Below the pieces are notes generated by a model. That model did not search any database and was not told the origin of the DNA. It was given only the letters and a program-made list of their open reading frames with translations. A stretch of 17,765 bases of DNA from contig JBIIIP010000060.1 of the NCBI GenBank assembly GCA_044234625.1, positions 1 through 17,765 of the forward strand, given 5' to 3'. A program made the translations under genes and the position numbers. This document shows positions 1-9,039 of the stretch, piece after piece; the first letter of the stretch is position 1; every line of letters starts with the position of its first letter. The stretch comes from CACORA01 sp044234625 (GTDB lineage: Bacteria; Planctomycetota; Planctomycetia; Pirellulales; UBA1268).

Positions 1-1
1 G

Positions 2-2818
2 CGGACGCCCGATCTGGCGCTCTACAGGCTGCGAAAACTGGCCGCGGATCATCCGGAGATCGCCGGGATCGCGCCCCCGGAAATCGATGTCGAGGCCCTG
101 CGCCGCATGGCGGAAGACGTCGTCGAGAGCCGTCTGGAACGAGTCGATGGCGTGTCTTCGGTCGATCTGGTGGGCGGCCGGGCCGATGAACTGCAGGTGA
201 TCGTCGATCCCCAGCGGCTGGCCGCCCGACGGCTGACGATCGACGACCTCCGCGGGGCGCTGGCCAACCAAAACCAGGACACATCCGGCGGCGATGTGTG
301 GGAGGGCAAACGCCGCTACGTCGTCCGCACGCTGGGGCAGTTTCGGTCGCCCGCGCAGGTCGAGGCGGTCATCATCGCGCGGCGGGATGGAAAGCCGGTT
401 TACGTTCGCGACGTCGCCACGGCCCGGCTCGGCACCAAGAAGCCCGACGGCGTGGTGCGCCGCTTCGGGGCCCGCAGCATCGCCGTGCGCGTGACCCGTG
501 AGCGGGATGCAAACGTGCTCGACGTGATGCGCCGGCTGCGCGCGCTCGCCGCGGAGATCGACCGGGGCCTGCTCCCCAAGGGGCTCAGCCTCACGGTCGT
601 CTACGACGAGACCACCTACATCGACTCCGCGATCGGCCTCGTCAACGACAACATCTTCGTCGGTGGCCTGCTCACCCTGGCCACGTTGCTGATGTTCCTG
701 CGCAACGTCCGCTCGACGTTCATCGTCGCCCTCTCGATTCCGGTGAGCGTGATGGGAACCTTCCTCTCCCTGGCGGCCTTCAATCGCACGCTCAACGTCA
801 TCAGCCTGGCGGGCATCGCCTTTGCCGTCGGCATGCTCATCGACAATGCGGTGGTCGTGCTGGAGAATATTTACGTCAGGTGGAGCGGCGGGGACGACCC
901 GGAAACCGCCGCGGTGCGCGGCACGACGGAGGTCTGGGGGGCGATTCTCGCGAGCACGCTGACCAATGTGGCGGTGTTTCTGCCGGTGCTGTTCGTGGAG
1001 GGGGAGGCGGGGCAATTGTTTGGCGACATCGCCCTGGCGATCGCCGCGGCCGTCGGCCTGTCGCTGGCCGTCTCGGGACTCGTGGTGCCGGTGGCGGCGG
1101 CGCTGCTTCTGCAGGGCCGCGGCGCCCAGGCGGCGGTGGCCGCCGTGACCGGCGGCGAGGACGGCCGGCCGCGGGGCGACGTGCTCATGCGGATCGGCAG
1201 CTCCTTCATGGCGGCGCTCACGGCGATCAATCGCTTCCTGCTCGGCGGTGTGGGCCGCGAGCTGGCGACGTCTCTTGCGATTGTCGCCGTCGCGGTCGTG
1301 GCGACCTGGCTCCTCATGCCCAAGGTGGAATATCTGCCGGAGGGCAACCGCAACCTCGTGTTCGGCATCCTCCTGCCGCCACCCGGCTACAACCTCGACG
1401 AGTTGCTGCGGATGGGCGACAGGGTGGAGGAGCAACTGCTCCCCTACTGGGACGTCGATCCGGGCACGCCGGAGGCCGCGGCCCTCGACGCCCCGATCCT
1501 CGCCGACTTGTTCTTCGTCGCCCGCGGGCGGAGCGTGTTCATCGGGCTGCGGTCGCTCGATCCGCTGGCGGCAGCGAAACTCGTGCCGCTTGTGCGGCGG
1601 ATCGCCGCCGGCCTCCCCGGCACCTTTGCCGTCGCCAAACAGTCGAGCCTCTTCGAGCAGGGCATCGGCTCGGGCCGGACGATCGACATCGAGATCACCG
1701 GGCCCGATCTCGCCACGCTCGTCCAGCTCGGCGTGCAGGTGATGGGGCGTCTGCCAGAGGCCACGCCCGGCAGCCAAAACCTGCCCAAGCCCTCGCTCGA
1801 CCTGTCGAGCCCCGAGGTGCAACTCGTGCCGCGGTTCGAGCAGGCGGCCGACATGCAGCTCGACGCCCGGCAGCTCGGCTACATGGTCGACTGCCTGGTC
1901 GACGGCGGCTACGCCACCGACTACTTCCTCGACAACGACCGCATCGATCTGGTGATCAAGGGGGACGAGCGATTCATCACCCGCACGCAGGACCTGCGGA
2001 GCCTGCCGGTGATCACGCCCGGCGGGCAGCTCGTTCCCTTGGAGAGCGTGGCCGAGGTTCGGGAGTTTTCCAGCGGCCCCGAGCAGATTCTTCACCGGGA
2101 ACGCGAGCGGGCGATCACCGTGCAGGTGTCGCCGCCGGCCCGGATGCCGCTGGAGGAGGCGCAGGAACGCATCCAGCGGATGGTCGTGCGTCCGCTCGAG
2201 GAATCGGGCGCGCTCGAGGGGGGCTACCAGATCGCGCTCGGCGGCACCACCGACAAGCTCGTGGCGACGTGGAAGTCGCTGTGGTTCAACCTCGTCCTGG
2301 CCGGCGTGATCACGTACCTGCTCATGGCGGCGCTCTTCGAGTCGTGGATCTACCCGGCCGTCATCATCGCGTCGTTGCCGTTGGGCAGCGTCGGCGGGCT
2401 GCTCGGGTTGTCGCTGCTCAACGCCGTGGGGGCGCGGTTCGGCATCTACCAGCCGCTCGACGTGCTCACCATGCTCGGCTTCGTGATCCTCGTCGGCACG
2501 GTGGTCAACAACCCGATCCTGATCGTGGAGCGGGCGATCCAAGTGCTGCGCACGGGAGAGGAAACCGATGCCACCGCAGCCATCATCGAGGCGGTGCGGA
2601 GCCGGGTGCGGCCGATCTTCATGACCACCTTCACGACCGTGCTCGGCCTGCTGCCGCTGGTGCTTTTCCCGGGGGCGGGCAGTGAGCTCTACCGCGGGCT
2701 CGGGGCGGTGCTGCTGGGAGGCATGCTGTTTTCCACGGTCGTGACGCTCGTGCTCGTGCCCGTGCTTCTCGGCCTGTGCTTCCGGTTGTTTCCCGTGCGT
2801 GCGGCCGCGGCGGCCTGA
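2..2818 (+). CDS. RND-family efflux transporter permease, 5' partial
   Basis: This is an inner-membrane proton-driven pump subunit of the AcrB/HAE1-like RND superfamily, which works with a periplasmic adaptor and an outer-membrane channel. The frame is open from the window edge, so the gene starts upstream. 938 residues are visible, and about 120 N-terminal residues (TM1 and early porter domain) are missing compared with the usual 1030-1050. The first visible part carries the porter signature GVSSVDLVGG. A first block of membrane helices follows, with the TM4 motif GMLIDNAVVVLENIY, then TM7 and a second porter half. The last five helices include the TM10 motif LVGTVVNNPILIVERAI and the family motif RVRPIFMTTFTTVLGLLP. 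The Asp-Asn pair in TM4 and the lack of a TM10 lysine differ from E. coli AcrB but are common in HAE-type members. The substrate cannot be read. Upstream adaptor genes would be expected outside the window. Confidence 0.93.
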   Translation, partial: RTPDLALYRLRKLAADHPEIAGIAPPEIDVEALRRMAEDVVESRLERVDGVSSVDLVGGRADELQVIVDPQRLAARRLTIDDLRGALANQNQDTSGGDVWEGKRRYVVRTLGQFRSPAQVEAVIIARRDGKPVYVRDVATARLGTKKPDGVVRRFGARSIAVRVTRERDANVLDVMRRLRALAAEIDRGLLPKGLSLTVVYDETTYIDSAIGLVNDNIFVGGLLTLATLLMFLRNVRSTFIVALSIPVSVMGTFLSLAAFNRTLNVISLAGIAFAVGMLIDNAVVVLENIYVRWSGGDDPETAAVRGTTEVWGAILASTLTNVAVFLPVLFVEGEAGQLFGDIALAIAAAVGLSLAVSGLVVPVAAALLLQGRGAQAAVAAVTGGEDGRPRGDVLMRIGSSFMAALTAINRFLLGGVGRELATSLAIVAVAVVATWLLMPKVEYLPEGNRNLVFGILLPPPGYNLDELLRMGDRVEEQLLPYWDVDPGTPEAAALDAPILADLFFVARGRSVFIGLRSLDPLAAAKLVPLVRRIAAGLPGTFAVAKQSSLFEQGIGSGRTIDIEITGPDLATLVQLGVQVMGRLPEATPGSQNLPKPSLDLSSPEVQLVPRFEQAADMQLDARQLGYMVDCLVDGGYATDYFLDNDRIDLVIKGDERFITRTQDLRSLPVITPGGQLVPLESVAEVREFSSGPEQILHRERERAITVQVSPPARMPLEEAQERIQRMVVRPLEESGALEGGYQIALGGTTDKLVATWKSLWFNLVLAGVITYLLMAALFESWIYPAVIIASLPLGSVGGLLGLSLLNAVGARFGIYQPLDVLTMLGFVILVGTVVNNPILIVERAIQVLRTGEETDATAAIIEAVRSRVRPIFMTTFTTVLGLLPLVLFPGAGSELYRGLGAVLLGGMLFSTVVTLVLVPVLLGLCFRLFPVRAAAAA

Positions 2819-2824
2819 GGGTCT

Positions 2825-3685
2825 TCAGCGTTTGCGGGCGGCGATGTAGACCTCGCCAAGCCAGCCCGGAAACATGCCGCCCCAGGCCATGTTGAACTTC
2901 TGCCACCACCGCTGGTCTTCCAGAAACAGGCCGCTGGCCCGCAGGAAATAGGCGCTGCGGGCTTCCTCGATCGTGCAGTCGTTGGCGATGGCCGCCTTGT
3001 TGAACCGCCGCGCCGAGAGGGCCGAGACATGGCCGTTGTCGTTCGTATGCGCCCGGAGGTGCGGCTCGCGGTAGGGGATGATGAAGTGCGGATGGGCCGG
3101 GAAGCCGACGATGAACAGCGCCCCGGAGGGCAGCCGCGCCGTAACCTCGGCGATCGTCTTCTCGGGATCGAAGAGGTGCTCGAGCACGTGCAGCATGATG
3201 CACACATCGCAGCCCAGGTCGAGCGAGGCGACGTCGGTCTCGACGTTCGCCTCGATCAGCTGGTCGTAGGGCAGCTTGTCGAGGTACTCATGGAGGAGCT
3301 TCACGTCGACTCCGGTCCAGCGGGCGATCACCTGGGCGGGGTCGACATGCAGTTGCTCGAAACCGTGGAGCATGTAATTCAGCATCAGCCCGTGGGCGAT
3401 GCCGATCTCGCACACGGTCAGCGGCCGCTGCCGGCGGGCGGCTTCCCGGCCGATCCAGTGGAACGGGATGAAATACCGCAGCAGCCGCGTGGGGTAGCGT
3501 CGCGACCGCTGCCGGGCGGTGAGCCGAAACTCGCGGCCGCTGGCGATGAGCGTGGAGTTGAGGTCGTGGTGCCAAAGATCCTTGGCGAAGATATTCCGCA
3601 GATCCGGGGGGGGGCTGTCGATGGCTGGCTCCGATCGTGCGAAAGGCCGGCGGTCGCGGCTCGGAAGGGAAAGGGCTGCGGCCAA
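2825..3685 (-). CDS. Class I SAM-dependent methyltransferase
   Basis: A 286-residue cytoplasmic protein with a Rossmann methyltransferase domain. Motif I (SAM-binding glycine loop) reads VCEIGIAHG at residues 91-99. The acidic end of strand 2 is probably GVD at 125-127. The HVLEH motif at 166-170 and the following strand GALFIVGFP at 188-196 match the Methyltransf_11/23 type. The C-terminus is rich in Trp and aromatic residues. The acceptor substrate is unknown; relatives include sugar, quinone and natural-product methyltransferases. The start is inferred: the only in-frame initiator after the upstream stop (TGA at 3689-3691) is a TTG at 3685 with no clear Shine-Dalgarno. A good minus-strand promoter lies about 50 bases upstream, which supports a start here rather than at the out-of-frame ATG at 3782. 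A run of nine G (3606-3614) lies about 24 codons into the gene. The gene is convergent with the RND gene, with 6 bases between stops. Confidence 0.85.
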   Translation of the reverse strand: MAAALSLPSRDRRPFARSEPAIDSPPPDLRNIFAKDLWHHDLNSTLIASGREFRLTARQRSRRYPTRLLRYFIPFHWIGREAARRQRPLTVCEIGIAHGLMLNYMLHGFEQLHVDPAQVIARWTGVDVKLLHEYLDKLPYDQLIEANVETDVASLDLGCDVCIMLHVLEHLFDPEKTIAEVTARLPSGALFIVGFPAHPHFIIPYREPHLRAHTNDNGHVSALSARRFNKAAIANDCTIEEARSAYFLRASGLFLEDQRWWQKFNMAWGGMFPGWLGEVYIAARKR

Positions 3686-3743
3686 AAGTCAACCGACGAA
3701 GTTGGGCTGGCTCTCCGACCGCGAGCCGGATTTTGCGGGGAGT

Positions 3744-3772
3744 TATATAGGATTCCGCCGAGGTGTCCTCAA
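3744..3772 (-). promoter_or_regulatory. Sigma-70-like promoter for the methyltransferase
   Basis: Read on the minus strand, TTGAGG (3767-3772) is followed by a 17-base spacer and TATATA (3744-3749). This is close to TTGACA/TATAAT at optimal spacing. Transcription would start near 3737, giving an untranslated leader of about 50 bases before the TTG start codon. This is among the best promoter matches in the window. Confidence 0.55.
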
Positions 3773-3905
3773 GGTCGATCATGAAGGAGCCTTCGGTCCC
3801 GAAACGCCCTGCGATGGGGAAGGGCCGGCCAAGTGCGGCGTGGCCTTTTGAAGGGGAACGGAGGCGATTTCGCGGCCCCCTGCCATCACGGTCTTGGCGT
3901 GGGTG

Positions 3906-3922
3906 TTTATCTGGAAGATAAA
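3906..3922. repeat. Short perfect inverted repeat
   Basis: TTTATCT and AGATAAA form a 7-base stem around GGA. Ten bases of the left arm and loop recur at 4014-4025 without the complementary arm. It could be an operator or a repeat remnant. No T-run follows it on either strand, so it is not a good terminator. Confidence 0.4.
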
Positions 3923-4110
3923 TCTCGTGAACGCCCGGCCCTCGATAGCCTGCCTCACTGCAAGTCCAGTACTGCAGCCAACTTCCTTCCCAGCCCAGCA
4001 AGTTCCTTTCCGCGTTTATCTGGAATCAACGGAAGATTATCGAGTTCCGTAGAAACACTCTTTCGGGGTATTAAAGCCACGTTGGATGGAGCGGCTCGTA
4101 CGGAGTAGCT

Positions 4111-4377
4111 ATGCCTGAGCTCAGTCGCTTCTACGGGATCATTATTCGCATGTATTGCGAAGTGGGGCCGCACCATTCGCCCCATTTCCATGCCTATCAC
4201 GGTGACGATGAGGCCGTGTACGGGCTCGATCCCATAGAGTTGCTTGCCGGTAGCCTTCCGCGCCGTCAGGCTAGACTGGTGGAGGCATGGGCTGAGTTGC
4301 GTCAGTCCGAGTTGCTCGCTGACTGGAACCGCCTGCAGTCCGGAACGGAACCGTTGCCGATCGATCCACTTCCTTAG
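4111..4377 (+). CDS. DUF4160 family protein
   Basis: An 88-residue protein matching the DUF4160 pattern. The N-terminus reads MPELSRFYGIIIRMYCEV, followed by the His-rich PHHSPHFHAYHGDDEAVY (residues 20-37), where family members conserve HxPPHFHxxYG. DUF4160 genes are very often followed by a DUF2442 gene, as here. The pair is generally regarded as a putative type II toxin-antitoxin-like module, but no biochemical activity is established to my knowledge. The start is supported by GGAG at 4102-4105, five bases before ATG. Codon use looks less GC3-biased than in the neighbouring metabolic genes, suggesting acquisition. The stop lies 8 bases before the next start. Confidence 0.85.
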   Translation: MPELSRFYGIIIRMYCEVGPHHSPHFHAYHGDDEAVYGLDPIELLAGSLPRRQARLVEAWAELRQSELLADWNRLQSGTEPLPIDPLP

Positions 4378-4385
4378 GTGCTGCC

Positions 4386-4751
4386 ATGATTCATGCCCTC
4401 CACCGCGTCACGGACTTCCAAGTGATCGGTCCGCACCGGCTGCGAGTCTCGTTCCGCGACGGCGTAGTGCGCGACATCGATTTCCAGCCCGTGCTGGCCG
4501 GATCGCTGTTCGGGCCGTTGCGTGACCCGGAGCTCTTCAAGCAGGTTCGGTTAGACCCAGAGGTTCACACCCTCGTTTGGCCTAATGGCGCTGACTTTGA
4601 TCCGGCAACTCTTCACGACTGGCCGGAAGCGCTCCCTGCGATGGCCGAGCGAGCGCGTGCGTGGGAAGCCGACTGCACCCCGAACCAAGCGATGCAGCGG
4701 ACTCGCGATAACATCGGTCCTGATGGAAGGCCCGAGGTCGCGAGCCGCTGA
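4386..4751 (+). CDS. DUF2442 family protein with repeat-derived C-terminal tail
   Basis: A 121-residue protein. Residues 1-94 match DUF2442: an N-terminal strand pair with LRVSFRDGVVRDIDFQP (19-35), a middle segment with FGPLRDPELFKQVRLD, and VHTLVWPNGADFDPATLHDWP near the end. DUF2442 members bind DNA or act as partners in DUF4160 pairs by family association only. The translation start follows AGGTG at 4376-4380, which overlaps the DUF4160 stop, so the two are co-translated. Family members usually end soon after the LHDWP motif. Here about 25 extra residues, including PNQAMQRTR (99-107), are encoded by an imperfect inverted repeat that also supplies the stop codon. The tail is therefore probably not part of the original protein. 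Confidence 0.82.
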   Translation: MIHALHRVTDFQVIGPHRLRVSFRDGVVRDIDFQPVLAGSLFGPLRDPELFKQVRLDPEVHTLVWPNGADFDPATLHDWPEALPAMAERARAWEADCTPNQAMQRTRDNIGPDGRPEVASR

Positions 4752-4755
4752 TCGC
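4689..4755. repeat. Imperfect inverted-repeat element overlapping the DUF2442 3' end
   Basis: The left arm at 4689-4708 (GCGATGCAGCGGACTCGCGA) pairs with 4738-4755 (TCGCGAGCCGCTGATCGC) with two single-base bulges, around a 29-base loop. The left flank AACCAAGCGATGCAGCGGAC encodes NQAMQRT in this frame. I recall this peptide string recurring at the ends of unrelated hypothetical proteins in several genomes, which would make it a dispersed repeat; this is recollection, not a search result. The DUF2442 stop codon (4749-4751) is inside the right arm. Confidence 0.6.
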
Positions 4756-4927
4756 GGGTGTTCTGGCAAACCGCTGACCTTGCTCGGGTGACTGTCCTCG
4801 AGCATTCGTTGGCGCCCGCATCCGAGGATTGGCAGGCCGCCGTCCGCAGGTTCATGGAGACGGCGACCAAGACCGCGCCCTCCGGCATCCGCTCCGGTTG
4901 CCGACCAAAGCGAACCGACAGCGACCG

Positions 4928-4978
4928 AAAAGCAGAAGACCCCCGCGATGCTCCGGGTGTGCCGATGCATCGCGAGGG
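4928..4978 (-). terminator. Rho-independent terminator of tRNA-Cys
   Basis: On the minus strand, 13 bases beyond the tRNA 3' end, the arms CCCTCGCGATGC (4967-4978) and GCATCGCGGGGG (4940-4951) form a 12-base stem with one G-U pair and a 15-base loop. A T-rich tract TCTTCTGCTTTT (4928-4939) follows. This is a textbook intrinsic terminator in the tRNA direction. Confidence 0.75.
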
Positions 4979-4990
4979 CCTCTTGCGGAG

Positions 4991-5062
4991 AGGCTCCGGT
5001 CGGAGTCGAACCGACGATGGCGGATTTGCAATCCGCTGCCTTAGCCACTTGGCTACGGAGCC
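4991..5062 (-). tRNA. tRNA-Cys (anticodon GCA)
   Basis: The minus strand folds as a 72-base cloverleaf. The acceptor stem is GGCTCCG paired with CGGAGCC, with discriminator T (U73), as expected for tRNA-Cys. The anticodon arm is GCGGA, loop TTGCAAA, TCCGC, with anticodon GCA at 5027-5029. The T arm is TCGG, loop TTCGACT, CCGA. CCA is not encoded (the next bases are CTC), so the tail must be added by nucleotidyltransferase. Two TTGACC boxes lie upstream on the minus strand (within about 5085-5105) and may serve as its -35 element, but the -10 is unclear. The gene stands between the DUF4160/DUF2442 pair and gnd. Confidence 0.95.
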
Positions 5063-5239
5063 GCAGTCAAACCAAGCCACACGCTATGGAAGTTTAGGTC
5101 AACTGGTCAAGTCGTGACGGCCGGCTCGATCCTGTCGGTTGATCCCAAGAGGACGATTCCTCCCGACGTGCCAGAGCATCGGCTCTCCCGCACCGCCGTC
5201 TTCACTTTCGCCGTTTGGGCCATGGCGGCACGCGACTCG

Positions 5240-5265
5240 TCGGCTCTCCCTGCCGCCGCTATAGT
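5240..5265 (+). promoter_or_regulatory. Putative promoter of the gnd operon with duplicated upstream box
   Basis: TATAGT at 5260-5265 is a five-of-six match to the -10 hexamer. The -35 region at 17-base spacing (5237-5242) is poor. An 11-base box TCGGCTCTCCC covers this -35 region (5240-5250) and is repeated exactly 61 bases upstream (5179-5189), which suggests an activator or repressor site. Transcription would start near 5272, about 62 bases before the gnd ATG. Confidence 0.35.
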
Positions 5266-5333
5266 CTCCATCTTCCGCACCTTTCCCACCTGACGGAAAG
5301 CCGGCGGTGGTTCTTCCCGGAGAAAGAGTTTCG

Positions 5334-6796
<1,463 letters not shown>

Positions 6797-6800
<4 letters not shown>

Positions 6801-7579
6801 GCAACCAGTATCTCGACCATCTCTTCAGCCTGGCGGGCCGCACGGCCGTGGTCGTGGGGGGAACCGGCGTGCTCGGCGGGGCCCTGGCCGAGGGGCTGGC
6901 ACGTGCCGGGGCATTCGTCATCGTGTCGGGCCGGGGGGCCGACCGCGGCGAGGCCCGCGTGGCGGCGATCCGTGCGGCCGGTGGCGATGGGGCGTTCGTC
7001 AGCGTCGACGCCGTCGACCGGCTGAGCGTGCGGGCCCTGCTCGAAGCGGCGATCAACGCCCGCGGGCGGGCCGACATCCTCGTCAACTGTGCCGGCGTGA
7101 ATTCGTCGGTGCCCTACTTCGACATCAGCGAGGAAGATTTCGACAAGGTGCTCGACACGAACCTGAAGAGCACGCACCTGGGCTGCCAGATTTTCGGCGC
7201 CCACATGGCGAGCCTCGGCGGTGGCGCGATCCTCAACATCGGCAGCGTGTCGGCCGACAAGCCGCTTTCGAAGGTGTTCGCCTACTCGGCGTCGAAAGCG
7301 GCGGTGGTGAACTACACGCAGAACGTGGCCCGCGAGCTCGCCCCGCGGAACGTGCGGGTCAACGTGCTCTGCCCGGGCTTCTTTCCGGCCGAGCAAAACC
7401 GCAAGATTCTCTCTCCGGAACGAACCGCGGCGATCATGGGCCAGACGCCGATGGGCCGCTTCGGCAACCCCGAAGAACTCGTCGGCGCGGCGATCCTGCT
7501 CTGCGCTCCGGTCGCCGGAAGCTTCATCACGGGAACGAGCGTGTATGTGGATGGCGGCTTCACCGGCATGCGGCTGTGA
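6797..7579 (+). CDS. SDR-family NAD(P)-dependent oxidoreductase, UxuB/gluconate dehydrogenase-like
   Basis: A 260-residue classical short-chain dehydrogenase. The cofactor-binding motif is GGTGVLGGALAEG (21-33, TGxxxGxG type), and NCAG is at 97-100. The catalytic set is Ser150 (NIGSVSA), Tyr163 and Lys167 (YSASK). The C-terminal part PGFFPAEQNRKIL (193-205) and QTPMGRFGNPEELVG, ending in VDGGF, resembles SDR-type fructuronate/mannonate oxidoreductases and 2-keto-gluconate reductases, so a sugar acid is the likely substrate. Its start overlaps gnd by ATGA and its stop overlaps zwf by TGATG, so it should be made in step with both. It occupies the place where a 6-phosphogluconolactonase gene often sits but is not a lactonase by sequence. 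The exact substrate and cofactor are not readable. Confidence 0.9.
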
Positions 7580-9039
7580 TGACCATGTCTCATACGATCG
7601 TCATCTTCGGTGCGTCGGGTGATCTCACGAGCCGCAAGCTCGTGCCCGCTCTCTACAACCTCATGCGGTCGGGAGCCCTCCCGTCGGCGACGCGGATCGT
7701 TGGCTTTTCCCGCACGCCGATGACCGACGAGGCGTGGCGGGCCGCCCTTCGCGACACCACCGCCTCCCACGCCGAGGCTTTCGATCCCGCGGCCTGGGAC
7801 GCATTTGCCCGCTCGGTCTTCTACCAGCCGGGCGACATTGGCAGCGCCGACGACTTCCTCAAGCTGAGCCGGCGGCTCGACGAGCTCGACGGGGGGCAGC
7901 AGTCGACCCGCGTCTATTACCTCGCCACCGCGCCGCAGTTCTACGAGCCGGTGGTGGCGGCGCTGGGGGCGCACGGCATGGCTTCGGAGGCGTACGGGCC
8001 GCGGCGGATCGTGGTGGAAAAGCCGTTCGGCACCGACCTCGTCACCGCGCGGGCCCTGAACGCGAGCCTGCATGCAGCCTTCGCCGAGAGCCAGGTCTAC
8101 CGCATCGACCACTACCTGGGCAAAGAGTCGGTGCAGAACATGCTTGCCCTGCGGTTCGCCAACACGATCTTCGAGCCGGTGTGGAACCGCCGCTACATCG
8201 ACCACGTGCAGATCACCGTGGCCGAGGAGGTGGCGGTGGGCCGTCGCGGCGGCTACTACGATGCGGCCGGCGTGCTCCGCGACATGTTCCAGAACCACCT
8301 GCTGCAGCTGCTCATGGTGACGGCCATGGAAGCCCCGGTGCGGTTCAATGCCGACGCCGTCCGCAACGAGAAGGTGAAGGTGCTCGACGCGATCCGCCCG
8401 CTCGGCCTCGTCGAGGTGGCGGCGGCCGGCGTGCGCGGCCAGTACGACGGCTACCTGGCGGAGCCCGGCGTGGCCGTGGGCAGCCAGACGGCGACGTTCG
8501 GCGCGATCCGCGTGGAGATCGATTCATGGCGGTGGCAGGGCGTGCCCTTCTACCTGCGGAGCGGCAAGGCGATGAGCTGCCGCACCACGCAGATCGTGAT
8601 CGCGTTTCGCCAGCCGCCGCTGGAGCTCTTCGCCGAGGGCGACCGCCGCGGCCCGCGGGAGGCCAACCGGCTCGTGGTGCAGATCCAGCCGGCGGAAGGC
8701 ATCCAGCTCCACTTCCACACGAAGGTGCCCGGCGAGGGCATGCGGCTGCGGCTCACCGATCTCGAGTTCAGCTACTCGCGCGAGTTCGCCGGCCGGCTGC
8801 CGGAGGCCTATGAGCCCCTCCTTCTCGACGTGCTCACCGGGGATGCCAGCCTCTTCGCCCGGGCCGACGAGGTGGAGAAATCGTGGGAGATCATCGATCC
8901 GTTCGTCCGCGCCTGGGGCTCTCCCGACATGCCGCCGATTCCCACCTACGAACGCGGCTTCTGGGGTCCCATGGCCGCGGTGGAGTGGATGGAGGCGCAG
9001 GGCCGTACATGGTTCGACCAGTGCCCGGTGTTGACGTAA
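7579..9039 (+). CDS. zwf: Glucose-6-phosphate 1-dehydrogenase
   Basis: This enzyme oxidises glucose 6-phosphate to 6-phosphogluconolactone with NADP+ (EC 1.1.1.49), the entry step of the oxidative pentose phosphate and Entner-Doudoroff routes. The 486-residue length is normal. It has the nucleotide-binding motif FGASGDLTSRKLVPALYNL (10-28), EKPFGTDL (147-154) and the substrate/active-site signature RIDHYLGKE (175-183). WNRRYIDHVQITVAE and QNHLLQLL follow, and the C-terminus has the usual YERGFWGP. Three near-tandem starts are possible: GTG 7576, ATG 7579 and ATG 7585. ATG 7579 is chosen because it shares its A with the SDR stop (TGATG). The 3' end overlaps the following dus-like gene by about 31 bases. 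Confidence 0.95.
   Translation: MTMSHTIVIFGASGDLTSRKLVPALYNLMRSGALPSATRIVGFSRTPMTDEAWRAALRDTTASHAEAFDPAAWDAFARSVFYQPGDIGSADDFLKLSRRLDELDGGQQSTRVYYLATAPQFYEPVVAALGAHGMASEAYGPRRIVVEKPFGTDLVTARALNASLHAAFAESQVYRIDHYLGKESVQNMLALRFANTIFEPVWNRRYIDHVQITVAEEVAVGRRGGYYDAAGVLRDMFQNHLLQLLMVTAMEAPVRFNADAVRNEKVKVLDAIRPLGLVEVAAAGVRGQYDGYLAEPGVAVGSQTATFGAIRVEIDSWRWQGVPFYLRSGKAMSCRTTQIVIAFRQPPLELFAEGDRRGPREANRLVVQIQPAEGIQLHFHTKVPGEGMRLRLTDLEFSYSREFAGRLPEAYEPLLLDVLTGDASLFARADEVEKSWEIIDPFVRAWGSPDMPPIPTYERGFWGPMAAVEWMEAQGRTWFDQCPVLT

Larger units (their letters stand above)
3686..4110. other. Gene-free stretch between methyltransferase and DUF4160 gene
   Basis: These 425 bases hold the minus-strand promoter at 3744-3772. 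They also hold a perfect 7-base-stem hairpin at 3906-3922 (TTTATCT, loop GGA, AGATAAA) and a 12-base direct repeat GTTTATCTGGAA at 3905-3916 and 4014-4025. The right half looks less GC-rich than the surrounding genes. Short open frames exist on both strands but none has family features or a convincing start. Confidence 0.5.

Noticed and set aside
880..2685. Long plus-strand open frame of 601 codons inside the RND gene
   Set aside because: It is the +2 shadow of a GC-rich gene; the translation is Arg/Gly/Ala-rich with no family motif, while the overlapping frame is a clear RND pump.
3833..4108. Plus-strand frame of 91 codons just before the DUF4160 gene
   Set aside because: No ribosome binding site, no family resemblance and a composition typical of non-coding sequence.
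3955..4200. Minus-strand frame ending in LPLIPDKRGKELAGLGRKLA
   Set aside because: The C-terminal part looks protein-like and might be a gene remnant, but the frame runs antisense into the well-supported DUF4160 gene and has no recognisable domain or start signal.
4758..5117. Plus-strand frame of 119 codons across the terminator and tRNA-Cys
   Set aside because: It reads through a terminator hairpin and an antisense tRNA, so it is not a gene.
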